This document shows, piece after piece, positions 22,742 through 35,041 of a DNA stretch of 64,000 nucleotides (the first letter of the stretch is position 1; every line of letters starts with the position of its first letter). The notes under the pieces are model-generated. The model did no database searches and was not told where the DNA came from. It worked only from the letters and a program-made list of their open reading frames with translations. Origin of the DNA: Sodiomyces alkalinus F11. Taxonomy: Eukaryota; Ascomycota; Sordariomycetes; Glomerellales; Plectosphaerellaceae. The translations under genes were made by a program, and so were the position numbers. The stretch covers positions 1,341,799-1,405,798 of the forward strand of contig NW_021167089.1 in the NCBI RefSeq assembly GCF_003711515.1, written 5' to 3'.

Positions 22742-24862
22742 ATGGCCGGCCCAAGAGCAGGGGGCGGCGGCCCATCGCAGTTCCCTAAGGAATATGCGGC
22801 TAGACAGGCACTGAATCGGGAGGCAACCATTTACTTTGCGGCTGCGATGGCTGGGCTCATTGGGATAGTTACCATCTTTCATCTGATCCGGGTGGTTGGG
22901 CGGAGAGGCAGTCTTGCCTCAGCGCCCACAGTTCTCGCCAGTCCGTTCTTCTATACTTCACGGTGAGTGCGGCTCCTTCTTCGGAGCCTTGTACGTCCCT
23001 ATGACGCGGGAGGGTTTTGCTAATCAAAAGGCTTTACTATTTCTTGCACTCAGGGTACTAAGGAATGTCCTTATTCGTAAGGTGCCCGGCCTTCCCTCGG
23101 CTGGTCATGCTGGTTTGGCGGTCGCATACGTTACACTCAATATAGTGCTGACCTTCACCCATCTTCTGGATGATCCTGTCATGTCATTGAAGTCGAACGT
23201 GGCCGCCAGGACGGGTTGGTAAGTTCACCACTCTCCCGCTGCAGTACTCTTTGAGTCTTTCCCTGGCCGGTAGGAGGCCCTTAGAAGACTAACCGTATTT
23301 CTCGCTCGTCCCCAGGCTTTCTCTCGCTAATATCTGTCTCGCCATCTTCCTCGGCATGAAGAACACCCCCTTGGGCTTTCTGACAACATGGTCCTATGAG
23401 CGCCTCAACTCCATACACCAGGTAGTCGGGTACACGACCATGGCCCTGGTCATCATCCACGCTGCGGCGTACACCGATTACTTCGCCGATAGTGGGAACT
23501 GGGCTCGCCTACGGGTGATCGACGAGATCTACGGTATTGTTGCAGGATTCACCATGCTCACTCTGGTTGTTGTGGGGTTTACCATCCGCCGCCGGTATTA
23601 TGAGCTCTTCTACCTGATCCACGTGTCATTTTTCGTTCTGTCCATGGTTTTCATCGGCCTCCATCAGCCCGATATCCCGAAGCAAATCTTCGCCATCACG
23701 GCGGCGGGAGCCGGCATCTGGGTTTTCGATCGAATCGTACGGATCTTCCGAGTCACCTGGTATAGCTTCAACAACAAGGCGACAGTCCACCCTCTTCCCC
23801 ACGGTGGCACTCGCATCGTCTTGCGCAAGCCACCCAAGGGGGCACGGTCGGGCGAGCATTGCTTCCTGTGGATACCCAAGATCAGGCTGCTCGAGATGCA
23901 TCCGTTCACAATCGCGGCCATGGACCCCTTGGAGTTCGTCATCGCTTCGTATGATGGGTTTACGTCGGACCTCCATAAGTTTGCCAAGGCGAATCCGGGT
24001 GCAACCATCAGAGCTTCTGTCGAAGGCTCTTACGGCTCCTTCCCGGATCCTGCCGCTTACGACAAGGTGGTGCTTATTGCCGGGGGGAGCGGTGCCAGTT
24101 TCACGGTCGGCATGGCACTCAACATGCTCAAGAGGCTCAAGCCCAGATCTCAGCAGAGAATTGAATTTGTTTGGATGGTCAAGGATTGTGGTATGATTCC
24201 CTTGTTTAAAACCCTTCATCTCTACTTCAGTTTCTTCTTTTGAATGTTTGGCCATCTCACTAACTTGGCCCCCTTTTTTCCACTCGCATATAGATCACTT
24301 TGATTGGTTTTCTGGTCATCTCTCAACCATTCGACATACACTGAATGGATCCATCTCCCTCTTCGTGACGCGGTCACCCCAGCCCAATATGACCATGACA
24401 AGCACCACCCTGGCTCAAGTTGATCTGCCCAACTCAGCGGCATCATATACTCCTGATAGTGCTCCTGGCTCACCTATAGACCTCGAGGAGAAGTATCCTC
24501 TGCCCCTTGAGCGCCCTGCCGGTGCTTTCTTTCGCCACGTCTCCGATCCCGAGAAGTCAGGCGCCGAGACGGATTTCTCGTCTCCAGTCTCTGCTTTATC
24601 CGTGTCGCCGTCGATACCGTATTTGCAACCCCCAAGAGCCGCGGGCCAGAGCCACCTACATGGTATCCCCATCACGTACGGGCGGCCTGACGTGTCAGAA
24701 ATCGTCAAGAAGGCCATTGACGGCACACCAGTCAATCAGCGGGTATTGGTCATGTGCTGTGGACCCGATGGTCTGACGACGGAGGTACGAAACACGACGG
24801 CACGGAATATAAGCCGTAAGGGCCCGGCCGTGGAGCTTCACTGCGAGCAGTTTGGTTGGTGA
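22742..24862 (+). CDS. Ferric-chelate reductase / FRE-family metalloreductase
   Basis: Four exons: 22742-22962, 23054-23218, 23316-24190, 24294-24862; 609 residues. Donors are GTGAGT, GTAAGT and GTATGA; acceptors are CTCAG, CCCAG and ATATAG, all joining frames cleanly. It is a transmembrane flavocytochrome moving electrons from NADPH through FAD and two b-type hemes to extracellular Fe(III) or Cu(II). Seen in the sequence: two bis-heme His pairs each spaced H-x13-H (HQVVGYTTMALVIIH and HVSFFVLSMVFIGLH), FAD motif HPFT, NADPH motif GGSGASFT, a DHFDWF junction typical of the family, and the terminal pattern CGPDGL...ELHCEQFGW. The segment between the NADPH motif and the end includes a Ser/Pro-rich insert (about residues 460-530). 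Plasma-membrane location and iron regulation are inferred; no siderophore cluster is nearby. Confidence 0.92.
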
Positions 24863-27414
24863 TGGGCATTTGCATAGCGGGCACTGGGTATTCTCCATGA
24901 CACGTTTGAAAATGATAACTTGGTTCTCTTTCTCTTTACTTTCTCCGAAACCATTTTGCGTTCAAGTGTATATGGAGCGATCGTAACTATGCGACTGATG
25001 CTTCAACCATCCCCCCTTTTTTTTTCTGGTTCAACCTCTCCCTACTCTTCCGACGCGGCTTGACTTCAGCAATGGGTTTAGGAAGCACTTCCGGTAGCCA
25101 CAACCGACTGTAGCCTTCCGGTTCTCTTAGCTGTTCGCCCTATGTCTCGTCTGAGATGGATTGCCGAAAAGAGTAGTCGACGAGTTGTCCCTAACCCCAC
25201 GCAAACTTCCTGATACCACCCCACACCACCCCACACCACCCACATAGCGAAGCACAAAGACCTCTCATCACGATGACGGCGGCTGGCCGGCCCGTTACAT
25301 AGGCATGCTCTCAACCAAGGCAGGGCGGGATTGTACCGACTGGACGGGCACACACAGGCACACGCACACGCACCCCCCACTACCACACTGACACACTACG
25401 CAATACTTCGTACCTACGGACACACCAGACCAGAAACACAACTACCGCCCATGTTCTCCGCATTCGTCCCTTACTCAGATGCTTCAGAATCTCGCGTGTG
25501 GCGCTCCCATGATCTACGCTTGAGACGGATCTTTTCCATTTCAGACAGTCCTGACACCTGGGGAAGTACAACACGAGGACAAACAGCGAACAAACCAGTT
25601 AGGGACGACAAGCTCAACGGGCTCCTTGGTTACTTGGAGCTTTTGGTTCCGGGATGTTTAGACGTCAGCGCATTTGCCGGTTTAGGGAGGTGTGATCCAA
25701 AATACGGGTGGAAGAGAAGGGGCTGATGACGGTTCAGGTATGGCAGGTAAAATATGCTGGGACATAGCTGGGCTGGTCCAGGACTTGAGCTGAGGTGAGG
25801 CAAGGTGAGATCGACGATGCAGATGCTGATTGTGATGTATTTCGTACGAAATACGACGTACTGTGGGAAGTGTGATGCGAACATGTTGCGAAGGCACGAT
25901 ATTTCTCCCGGTTAAAAATACGATTCTTCGCTCCCGGAAGCGAGTCCCCTGGGCCGGAAGACGGTGCCACACGCAGACACAACGCCATCATCATCAGCAT
26001 TAACCTTCTATTTTTCTTCCCCTTGTTTTTATTCTTTGCCTTTCTCTCTTCTTTCCTGCCGTTCCCCTCGAAACGAAGAGGCCTCTCGTGATATGACAAA
26101 GCTTTGAATAAACTTACATCACGATGCACTACGCCCCTGCGCTTACGTCCTCCACTTTCAACCACAACCCCGGCTTGTACGGTTCGGTTCCTTCCGGGGA
26201 AGGCGTCGCATATTATTCCCCACAACGGCATATGTGTTGCGGAAGCTAGGAATTAAGGATGCCCATGACACACCACTTTGTCAGCGCAGAAGATTCGGCA
26301 TGGTAGGGCGGCGTTCAAGTTGCCCCGATCCCGAGCCAAGTCGGCGGTTTCAGGACCGGGCGACCTAAACGTCCTGTTTCTAGCTGTCGTCCCGAATTCA
26401 AAGACACGAATGGGGGAAGGGGGGGGTGGACAAGGAAAAGGAAAGGGAAAAGGAAAAAGGGGGAGGGGGGAAACAGGCAGGGGAGTGTGAAAGAAAGGCA
26501 GCACGAACACGGATACCAAGCAGTAAGCTTTCGACGGCCTGGGCCTATCTCCTATCCCCTCCCCTACCGGCATTCCACTTGCTGTGATTCAACTTGCCTG
26601 TGCTGCTGCTTTTGATTCTGCCTTTCCGCCTGTACAAATTTACGACAAGTGGGATAGAAAATCACGACGAGCGAGACTTAGATGTTTAAAGTACGGGATA
26701 GACGAGATGCGTTGGCTGGCACTTGAAAGAAGAATATATCCATTTTGTTCGCGACAACAAGCATTTTTGACACTTCTGGTAGCGAGTAGGCGGTAAATGG
26801 AAGACGACGTCCCTACCTTACCCAGGGAGTCGGTGCTTCTTCTGTTGTACTGGCGTACCTTGCGTTGTACGGAGCCTTGTCACACGGGGGAACTCAACAA
26901 GGCGATGGATGCCAAGCTTCTTGTTTGCTTTCCTTCCTTTCTCCTCTTTTTTCCCCTCCCCGGAAATGGCTACTCGTTCTGGTTCAGATCGCGGCCGACG
27001 TCGTTCCGTGTACGTTGTAATTAATACACCGCCACGGACCACGTACCGTTCCATTTGAAGGTCTCCAAGCCGACGGCCAAATCGTCGAATCTTGGCCCGA
27101 GGACTATACCACACGATGTGGCCTTCGTGGCCTTCCTTCAGACATGGATCGCCTTACAAACATCTTACTAAATACAATTCGGCATTCCTCTCTCGGTTTT
27201 TGGTTTAATGTCCCTTTTGTCTATTCTCTGCTTAATGAAGTAATGACGGATATCGCTGAGACGGAGGTATCATTGTTGAAACAGATCTAAGCCCCGGCGC
27301 GCCTTTTGTGTTGAAAATTGGGAAGGGGGGGGGTTTCTTTTTCCCTTATCCCAATCCATGTTTTCCCTGCCATCAAGTGGCCCCGTAACTGATACTATAC
27401 CGCACTATTCTGTT
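24863..27414. other. 2.5-kb spacer, no recognisable gene
   Basis: It holds a CCACACCACC repeat at 25216-25250, CA-rich sequence at 25350-25385, a purine-rich G/A tract at 26405-26480 and a G run near 27326. Open frames on both strands (for example 25734-26231 minus) have compositions expected from these tracts and no family resemblance. Confidence 0.5.
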
Positions 27415-30400
27415 CTAGAACAGACCCTGAATTTCACCCGTCTCTACATCGACGTCCACGTTGAGGTAGCCCGGTGCCGTCGGTAGACCCGGAATCGTCT
27501 GGATGTCCGCCGCCAGAGCGTACCTAGGTTTCGTCTGTCAGCATTGTTCTTCTCCCGGGGCGAAAAGGGGCGTGGGCGTGAGGTTTGGTTTGGTTGGGTT
27601 TGGGTTTGGGTTTGGTTTGGTTGTAGAAAAACTTACAGATATCCTGCACCTGCGGCCATTCTGACGTCCCTGATGGGCACCGTGAAACCGGTCGGCGCAC
27701 CCTTCAGGTCGGGGTCGTGAGACAACGAGTATTGCGTCTTCGCAACGCAAATGGGCAGGTTGCCGAATCCCTGCTTGGCGTACTGGTCCACCTTCTTCTG
27801 CGCGAGTTCGCTGAACTCGACCGCCGCCGCACCGTACATCTTCTGCCCGATCGCCTCGATACGCTCCTGTACCGTACCCTCGAGATCGTACAGCAGCTTG
27901 AAGTCCTTGGGCTTCTCGCTTGCCGCGATCACCGCCTTGCCCAGCTCCACGGCGCCCTGGCCGCCCAGGGCCCAGTGGTCCGCCAGCACGGCGTCTTCGG
28001 CACCCGCCTTGATCGACTCCTCCCGGACCACCGCGATCTCGGCGTCCGTATCGGTGGAGAACTTGTTGACGGCCACTACGACGGGAACGCCGTACGCCTT
28101 GGCGTTCTGGATGTGCTTCGCCAGGTTCACACAGCCCGCCCGGAGGATCTCGACGTTCTCCTCCTTGTAGACCGGACTCAGGGACGCACCCGGTGCGATG
28201 GGCGGACCGCCTCCGTGAACCTTGAGAGCACGCACCGTAGCAACAATCACCACGACGTCGGGCACCAGTCCCGAGGCGCGGCACTTGATGTTGAAGAAGC
28301 GCTCACCGCCCATGGTGAAGTCGAAACCAGCCTCGGTCACCACGAAGCCCGCCTTCTCGTTGTAGTCCTCCTCGGGCTCCGTGCCCACGAGCTTCAACCC
28401 CAACTTGTCGGCGATGATCGAGCTGTTGCCAACGCTGATGTTGGCGAAAGGACCCGCGTGCACGAAGACGGGGGTGCCTTCCAGAGTCTGCATCAAGTTG
28501 GGCTTGATGGCGTCCTTCATCAGCGCCGTGAGGGCGCCACCCGCGCCAACGTCGTCGCAAGTCACCGGGTCGCCGCTTCGAGAGCTGGCCACCACCATGC
28601 GGCCCAGCCTCTCTCGTAGGTCGGCCAAGCTGGTGCTCAGCGCTAGAATGGCCATGCACTCGCTGGCGACCGAGATGTCGAAGCCGGTATACCGCGTCTG
28701 GCCCTTCTCCGTGGGCGCTGCGCCAACCGTGACGCCCCGCAGATGCCTGTCGTTGACGTCCAGGACGCGGCGCCACGTGATGGTGTCCGGATCAATATCC
28801 AACCGGGCAAACCGGCGGATCTCGTCCTCGGTCAAATCGTCCGGGTTGGTCTTGTCGATGCCCAGCTTTTTCAGACGTCGGAACATGACGGGGGCAAACT
28901 CCCGCTTGCCGCCCTTCCCCGGGACCAGCCGACGGTACAGAGGGCCGTCCTTTTGCGTGTTCTCGTGGAACATGCGTGTCTCGATGGCCGCCGCGAGCAG
29001 ATTGTTCGCCGCGGTGATGGCATGGATATCACCCGTCAAATGAAGATTGAACTCGTCCATGGGAATGACTTGGCTGTAGCCGCCTCCCGCCGCACCGCCC
29101 TTGATGCCGAACGTCGGTCCCTGGCTGGGCTGCCGCACGTTGGCGAACGTGAGGCGACCAAGGTGTGCACCTAGAGCCTGAGCAAGGCCCATGGTGGTGG
29201 TCGATTTGCCTTCGCCTAGCGGTGTCGGTGTGATGCCGGTGACGACGACATACTTGCCGTTGCGCCGATGGTCGAGCCTCTTCAGGAGGTCCAGGTTGAC
29301 TTTAGCCTTGTAGGCACCGTAGGGCTCGAGCTCGTGGGGGGCGATGCCAATTTCCCGGGCGAGTCGAGTGATCTGCTTGGGGGTTTGGTGCCTCGATACC
29401 TCGATGTCCGAAGGCACAGGGTTCTTGAGGTGCAGGGGCAGTGGGACAATTTTCCTCAGCTTCTGCCGCTCGAGAGACTTGGTGGCCGCGTCGACCACAT
29501 TGCGCAGGAGCATGGCAACAGTCATGGGACCCACGCCACCGGGTACAGGAGTGATGTACGACGCAACCTGCGAGGCGGATTCGTAGTGGACGTCGCCAAC
29601 CAGACGCTGACCCGACTTCTTGGTGTCGTCAGGCACAAAGTTGGTGCCGACGTCGATCACGACGACGCCCGGCTTGAGCCACTCGCCCTTCACGAATTCA
29701 GCTTGCCCGATGGCCGCAATGACAACGTCTGCGGTCTTGAGATGATCTTGCAGGTTCTGGCTCTTGGTGTGGCAGACCGTCACAGTTGCATCGGCGTGAC
29801 GGAGGAGGTAGCTAACGGGGCTACCGACGATGTCGCTTCGTCCAAGGACGACTGCATGTTTGCCCCTGAGATCAATGCCGGCTTCCTGCAGGAGGACCAT
29901 GACACCCTTGGGGGTGCAGGGAATGAAAAGGGGCTCTCCCCCACGCTTCGCAAGCTCTCCGATGTTGGTCGTGCCAAAGCCATCGACGTCCTTCTCATCG
30001 GCGACAGCAGAGGTGATGTTGTACTCGTCGATGTGCTCCGGCACAGGCAGTTGCACTAGAACGCCATGGACTGAATGGTCTCCATTCAGGCGATAGATCT
30101 GATCGAGGAGCTCTGACTCGGAGATGGATGAAGGGAAATGTAGCAATTCGCAGGAAATGTTGGCCTAAACTAGGGGTTGAGCATTTGGACAGATGATTTA
30201 ACGGGGGAGGGAATAGGATCCAGAGAGAAGTATAATATATACCTCTTGGGCGGCCTTCAGCTTCATTCGCACATAGGTGGCTGGAATACGTGAGCTACGG
30301 GCCTCTTCAAAATGATGCCATCCATGGGATGGGGGGGGAGGAAAGGTAAGAAGGAGGGGGCGGGGGAGGGGGAGGGGGAGGGGCAGATCGTCGGGGCAAA

Positions 30401-30634
30401 ACATACAAGAGTCGGATCGGTCGCCAACTGGTAGGAGACATTCATCGGTCAGTAACGGCACAGCTTCTCAATTCACGAAAACAATTCGTCGGCAGGACAA
30501 AGTAACAAACCTTGGATAATCTTCAGGGAGGGCTGGAATCTCGGATTGATGGCCTGTCGCTCGAGAACCTCGGCGGCTAAGCCCTCGCGGATCTTCTTGG
30601 CGATAGCCGTGCCATCAATCTTGGTGGCGGCCAT
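27415..30634 (-). CDS. ADE3: C1-tetrahydrofolate synthase (trifunctional)
   Basis: Five exons (5' to 3'): 30634-30511, 30427-30407, 30280-30243, 30164-27637, 27523-27415; 939 residues from the ATG in gcagccATGgcc. It combines methylene-THF dehydrogenase and methenyl-THF cyclohydrolase (residues about 1-300) with 10-formyl-THF synthetase (about 320-939), supplying one-carbon units for purine, thymidylate and methionine synthesis. Visible: [13 protein letters not shown] catalytic Yxxx[35 protein letters not shown], then [16 protein letters not shown] (ATP loop) and [12 protein letters not shown] at the end of exon 4, continued by [20 protein letters not shown]. Exon 2 is only 21 nt (VGDRSDS). 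The frame stays open for about 220 codons upstream of this ATG and contains a presequence-like stretch, so a longer mitochondrial isoform is possible. Confidence 0.95.
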
Positions 30635-32409
30635 GGCTGCGTGAGATGTCGAAAAGAACCTAGAGAACCGACTGGCACATGAACTGAGGGCAATGGGATT
30701 TCCGTTTTTCTTGAGGGCCGGAGTTGACAAAGAGGAGAGGTTGAGTGCCTTGGCTATGGTGGGTTTGGTACGAGTGGATGTGATGTGGGAGCGCGGGGTG
30801 AAAGTGGAAGTGGGCGGACAGCAATTGGCGGTGGGGCACCGGTCATGCCCGGGAATTGCTGGAATGGTTAGGCTTCTAGCCCGTGACAATCCCCGCCGGC
30901 TTGAGGGAAGGCTAACGGTGTGGTGCTGCAGGTCCAGACTTAATTGTCCACCGAGGCTGACAGTCGCAAATCCATCCAATCCTGTTGGCGCTGTGGCTAA
31001 GCTCGTCGACATCGGCCTCAACCTCGTCCTATCTATACGAGAAGACCGAGACAGGTTGAGTACCGGAGACGAGTTTGTCCGTCCTAATTGGAGTATCGAA
31101 TTGCGAGAGTTCGTGAGCGAGAGCTGCCGGGATGCCATTCTGATGATCTGGCGATTCAAACCACCAGGGAAACTGGAGAGAATGTGTTTGTTTGTCTTCT
31201 GTATCCGTGGCTGATCTTGATCTTGATCTTGATATTGGTCTTCTTTTTCTTTTCTTCTTCTCTTTCTTTTCGGACGCTGCAACCACGCCTTCTCCCAACT
31301 CACTTCCGAAAGTGAATTCTGCCCAAGAACATGCGATGAGTCTTCGGACTAGAGATGGGCATACATTGGTCGGCGGCGGCGAACTGGTCAGGGAGCGGAC
31401 AGACGATGCCCTCTCTTCAAGGGAGTGATGTGGCCAGTGTCCTCGATGATGAGATACAAAGAGACGAGGAACAAGAGACAAAAGATGCCCGACAAGACCC
31501 CTGAGAGTCCGAACTTGGAGGAGCTTGTTGAGTTTGCTGTTCGATCAGGAGAAGGAGATGCAAAGAGCAACAAACCGAAATCTAGTGAGGAAACGACCGG
31601 GCGGTATTATACATTCCCGAGGCGGAACGAACGGGTCATCTATGTATCAACCAAGCAAGGCCGTCGCTGATAAGAGGGAGAAGTCCATCTTTGCGCGGCG
31701 CGGCGAGGCGTCAAGTCCCAGGACAAATCCTGTCACCATTCCCCTGCGGGTGGAGCACCTCCCCGGTTCTTGGGTTCGGGTCCTAATAATTACGAACGAG
31801 CTAAAAGATGAGACTGAAAGAGGGCAGGGATTAGAAACGATGACTCAAGTAAATCTGGATGGGCCCTTCTCCCGAAGAGCTTTCGCTTGTGAAAGAAACT
31901 CGCACTTTCTTTGTGGTGTTGAAATTTTACATCCGCATACCATGGTACTTGCGAGCAATAGCCTACCTATAATAAGGTACTTACCTTTATTACCTTCAAT
32001 CAAACCACATGCCACGCAGCAGTACGGAGTTGTGTGGGAATCTTACGTAACCCAGCACTAGCTAGCTCCGTCCCAGTGACTCAAATTACTGTCCCTCAAA
32101 CACTAAGATGGATGAGGAAAGGCGGTGAAAATATCTGAGCGTACTTGGGACGGCAAAACAGCGGGAAAACGGCCAAAGGAGTCAAGGACCATCGCGGGGG
32201 GTGAAGGAAATCGGTGCCCCACCGAAACCCACAACCAGCGACGCCCATTGCTTGTGTCTGAGGCCAAAAATTCAGCTCTGCGGCACCACGACATCACGAC
32301 CGACTCCAAAAGGCGAACCTCCCACGCCTCCACTCCCCTCGACCTACCTCGTGCCGACATCCCTATAGATCCATTCGTTTCTTTCCATTCCAGTGGAACG
32401 AGATTCAAT
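30635..32409. other. Divergent spacer between C1-THF synthase and eIF3i, with in-frame leader
   Basis: The first 500 bases (to 31138) are in frame with C1-THF synthase on the minus strand and may encode a targeting extension (see findings). A TGATCT/TTGATC repeat lies at 31212-31235. GGTACTTACC-type sequence occurs at 31957-31992. No separate gene recognised; the right half should be the eIF3i promoter. Confidence 0.5.
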
Positions 32410-33730
32410 ATGAGGCCCGTTCTTCTAGCTGGTCATGAGCGAGCGCTCACCCAGATCAGGTAGGGCTCCATGCCTTTGCCGAATAAAACATGAAGGGGGC
32501 ACCCCCACATCTAACATCGCGAAACAGGTACAACCTCGACGGCGACCTAATCTTCTCGACGGCAAAGGATCAGCACATTTGTGCTTGGTACGCGCATAAT
32601 GGCGAGCGTCTCGGGACCTACCACGGTCACGTCGGCGCCATCTGGACCGTCGATGTCGACCCCACTAGCACTATGATCGCTTCGGGCTCTGCCGACAACA
32701 CCATGCGCCTCTGGGACGTCAAGACGGGCAAGAACCTCAAGACGTGGGAGTTCCCTACCGCCGTCAAGCGTGTCGAGTTCAACGAGGATGGCACGAAGCT
32801 ATTGGGCGTCACCGAGAAGCGCATGGGCTACCTAAGCAACATCGTTGTCGTCGACATCAATCCGGATGTCAACGCCGAACAGAGCGACGAGAAGATTCTT
32901 ACCATCGTCTGCGACGAGAGCAAAGCCACAGTCGCCGGCTGGAGCTACTTGTCCAAGTTCATCATCGCTGGCCACGAGGATGGCTCCGTATCACAATACG
33001 ACGCCAAGGTACATAACCCAAAGGCACCCGCCGTACATTGCCCCTGATGGAAGCGCGAGGCTCACGTATTTATCTCTGTATACAGAACGGCGATCTCCTC
33101 TACAATGTCTCGGTGCACGAGCTCAACACCCCCGTGACCGACCTGCAGTGGTCTAACGACCGCACGTACTTCATCACGGCCAGCAAAGACAAGACTGCCA
33201 AGGTTCGTTACACTTTGAAACCTGATTGACGTGGTAACTCTATAGTGGCTTTGTAACTGACCTTTTTTTTTCTTACTGTAGCTCATCACTGCCAAGGACC
33301 TTGAAGTTCTCAAGACTTACGTCTCCGACACACCGCTAAATAGCGCTGCCATTACTCCCAAGAAGGACTTCGTCATTCTAGGCGGTGGCCAGGCCGCCAT
33401 GGACGTCACCACCACCTCCGCAAGACAGGGCAAATTCGAGGCCCGCTTCTATCACAAGATTTTCGAGGACGAGATTGGCCGTGTCCGCGGCCACTTTGGC
33501 CCTCTTGTACGTTATACCTTGCTCTCCCTTCGTGTCATCGTTCCTTCAACACTAGGTCACCAATCAGTTTTCTGACACTCTTCTCTTTGCAGAACACCGT
33601 AGCAGCAGATCCCACTGGCAAAGGTTACGCAAGCGGAGGAGAGGACGGCTACGTCCGTGTCCACATGTTCGACAAGGGCTACTTCGACTTCATGTACGAG
33701 GTTGAGAGGGACAGACAGAACCGGCTGTAA
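32410..33730 (+). CDS. TIF34: Translation initiation factor eIF3 subunit I (WD40)
   Basis: Five exons: 32410-32459, 32528-33008, 33086-33202, 33282-33506, 33593-33730; 336 residues, the usual eIF3i length. The start [19 protein letters not shown] matches the family N-terminus. WD40 blades are visible as [56 protein letters not shown] and [12 protein letters not shown], and the end [17 protein letters not shown] is characteristic. eIF3i is a cytoplasmic scaffold subunit of the eIF3 complex that binds the 40S ribosome and promotes scanning. All introns are 66-86 bp with GT...AG ends. A second eIF3 subunit gene (eIF3f) lies about 22 kb downstream. Confidence 0.96.
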
Positions 33731-35041
33731 AGCAGCACCTCAGTCTCTCCAGTCGTTCTCCTTGGGAGATTCGTCTTCGCCGCCTTTCGGGAAGCTTGCA
33801 TGGTACGGCGTTTTGGGATTACGAATCGCGTTGGGGAAGGCCAGTTCGTTGGGATGTGTTTTGTAATTTAGGGTGGGCACGAAAATGGAAGGGCTCTCAT
33901 CCGGGGTGATGATGTCGCCCCATGATAGACGATATTCATATCTTGTTGACGTCCGCCTTCGAGCCGTGGTTACCAAGACCATGTGAATGGATCTGAAGTT
34001 CCAACTACTATCTCATCGGGTCGTGCAAGCTTGTATCAGGACAGACCCAACAAACTGCGCAATCATGGATAGAAATAATCGAACCAGGTGATCAACGCAA
34101 TATTCTACTCTAGCATTGCAATATGGCCCCCGGCTTCACCCAATACCACAGTAGCCAAGTAGTATAATGGTAGATTTTGACTGGCATCAGGGGGGGCAAT
34201 GCTTCTTTGGTATCCGGAGGCTATGACCCCTAGCGAAGCCTGTACGTGCGACAGGCAGGCTGGTCGATACATCAAGCCGTTTAGGCTTCTCTTTACAGTG
34301 TATGGTTCCGTCTAGTTCGGTCTAGTTGAGATCCTTCAGTAACCTCCTTTGTGCAATCCTACTTCCATCTGACATGTTAGCGAACCTCAGCCAGTGATGT
34401 TATAGGTCCGGCATAGGGGAAGATACGAAGATCAAGTGCAGCGTTAACTAAAACAACGCCACTTAATCCTCCTATAGGTAGTAAGCATAAATACAAAACC
34501 TGAAGCAAATAATTCTCATGCCGTAGCCTTCCTAGTTGGCAGTTTTCAACCGTCCTCTGGATCTTTTTTTCTTTTTCTTTTCCCATCCTCGCTTTAGTTG
34601 CCGAGAGTATTCTTTCGTTTTCACTCTCAAGTTTCGCACTTCAAGTCAAGGACCAGCTTTTGTTTCGACTTCACCCCTACGTCTCCAAGACAGTGTTGGT
34701 CAAGTTGTAGAAAGACGAGACGATAAACTGCATTGCGCGTCAGAAGAAATAGCGACCGAGTCGGACTGGATATCAAACTGCACAACGGGAGAAACCGAAG
34801 TCACTGCCTTGTCAAACATCCCCCGCCGGCCCCTTGATAAATGTCTTCGAACCCAGCAACCGCAAAAGCACCCATGAATCTTCCCAACGCCGCTCACTCC
34901 GGGCTGCCTTGGTCCTCTATGCTAAAACCCGACGCTATGCTCTCTGATGCCTACCGTTTTCGCCGCGGCCGTGAAAATCCGTTCGCTGTTCGCTGTATTT
35001 GTGCGCTTGTATGACCCTACGGGCGAGCCAAGACCTCCTCA
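33731..35041. other. Convergent spacer between eIF3i and HAPSTR1-like gene
   Basis: No protein gene recognised. A 74-base segment at 34151-34224 has a tRNA-like A-box (AGTATAATGGTAGA) and complementary ends but no good B-box (see findings). T-rich sequence lies near 34560-34580. Confidence 0.5.

Noticed and set aside
25734..26231. 165-codon minus-strand open frame
   Set aside because: No recognisable protein features; Lys/Arg runs come from a T/C-rich tract.
27717..28619. 300-codon + strand open frame
   Set aside because: Antisense to the conserved C1-THF synthase exon 4; a GC-rich coding strand commonly leaves such shadows, and its translation resembles no family.
29268..30059. 263-codon + strand open frame
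   Set aside because: Also antisense within C1-THF synthase; no independent support.
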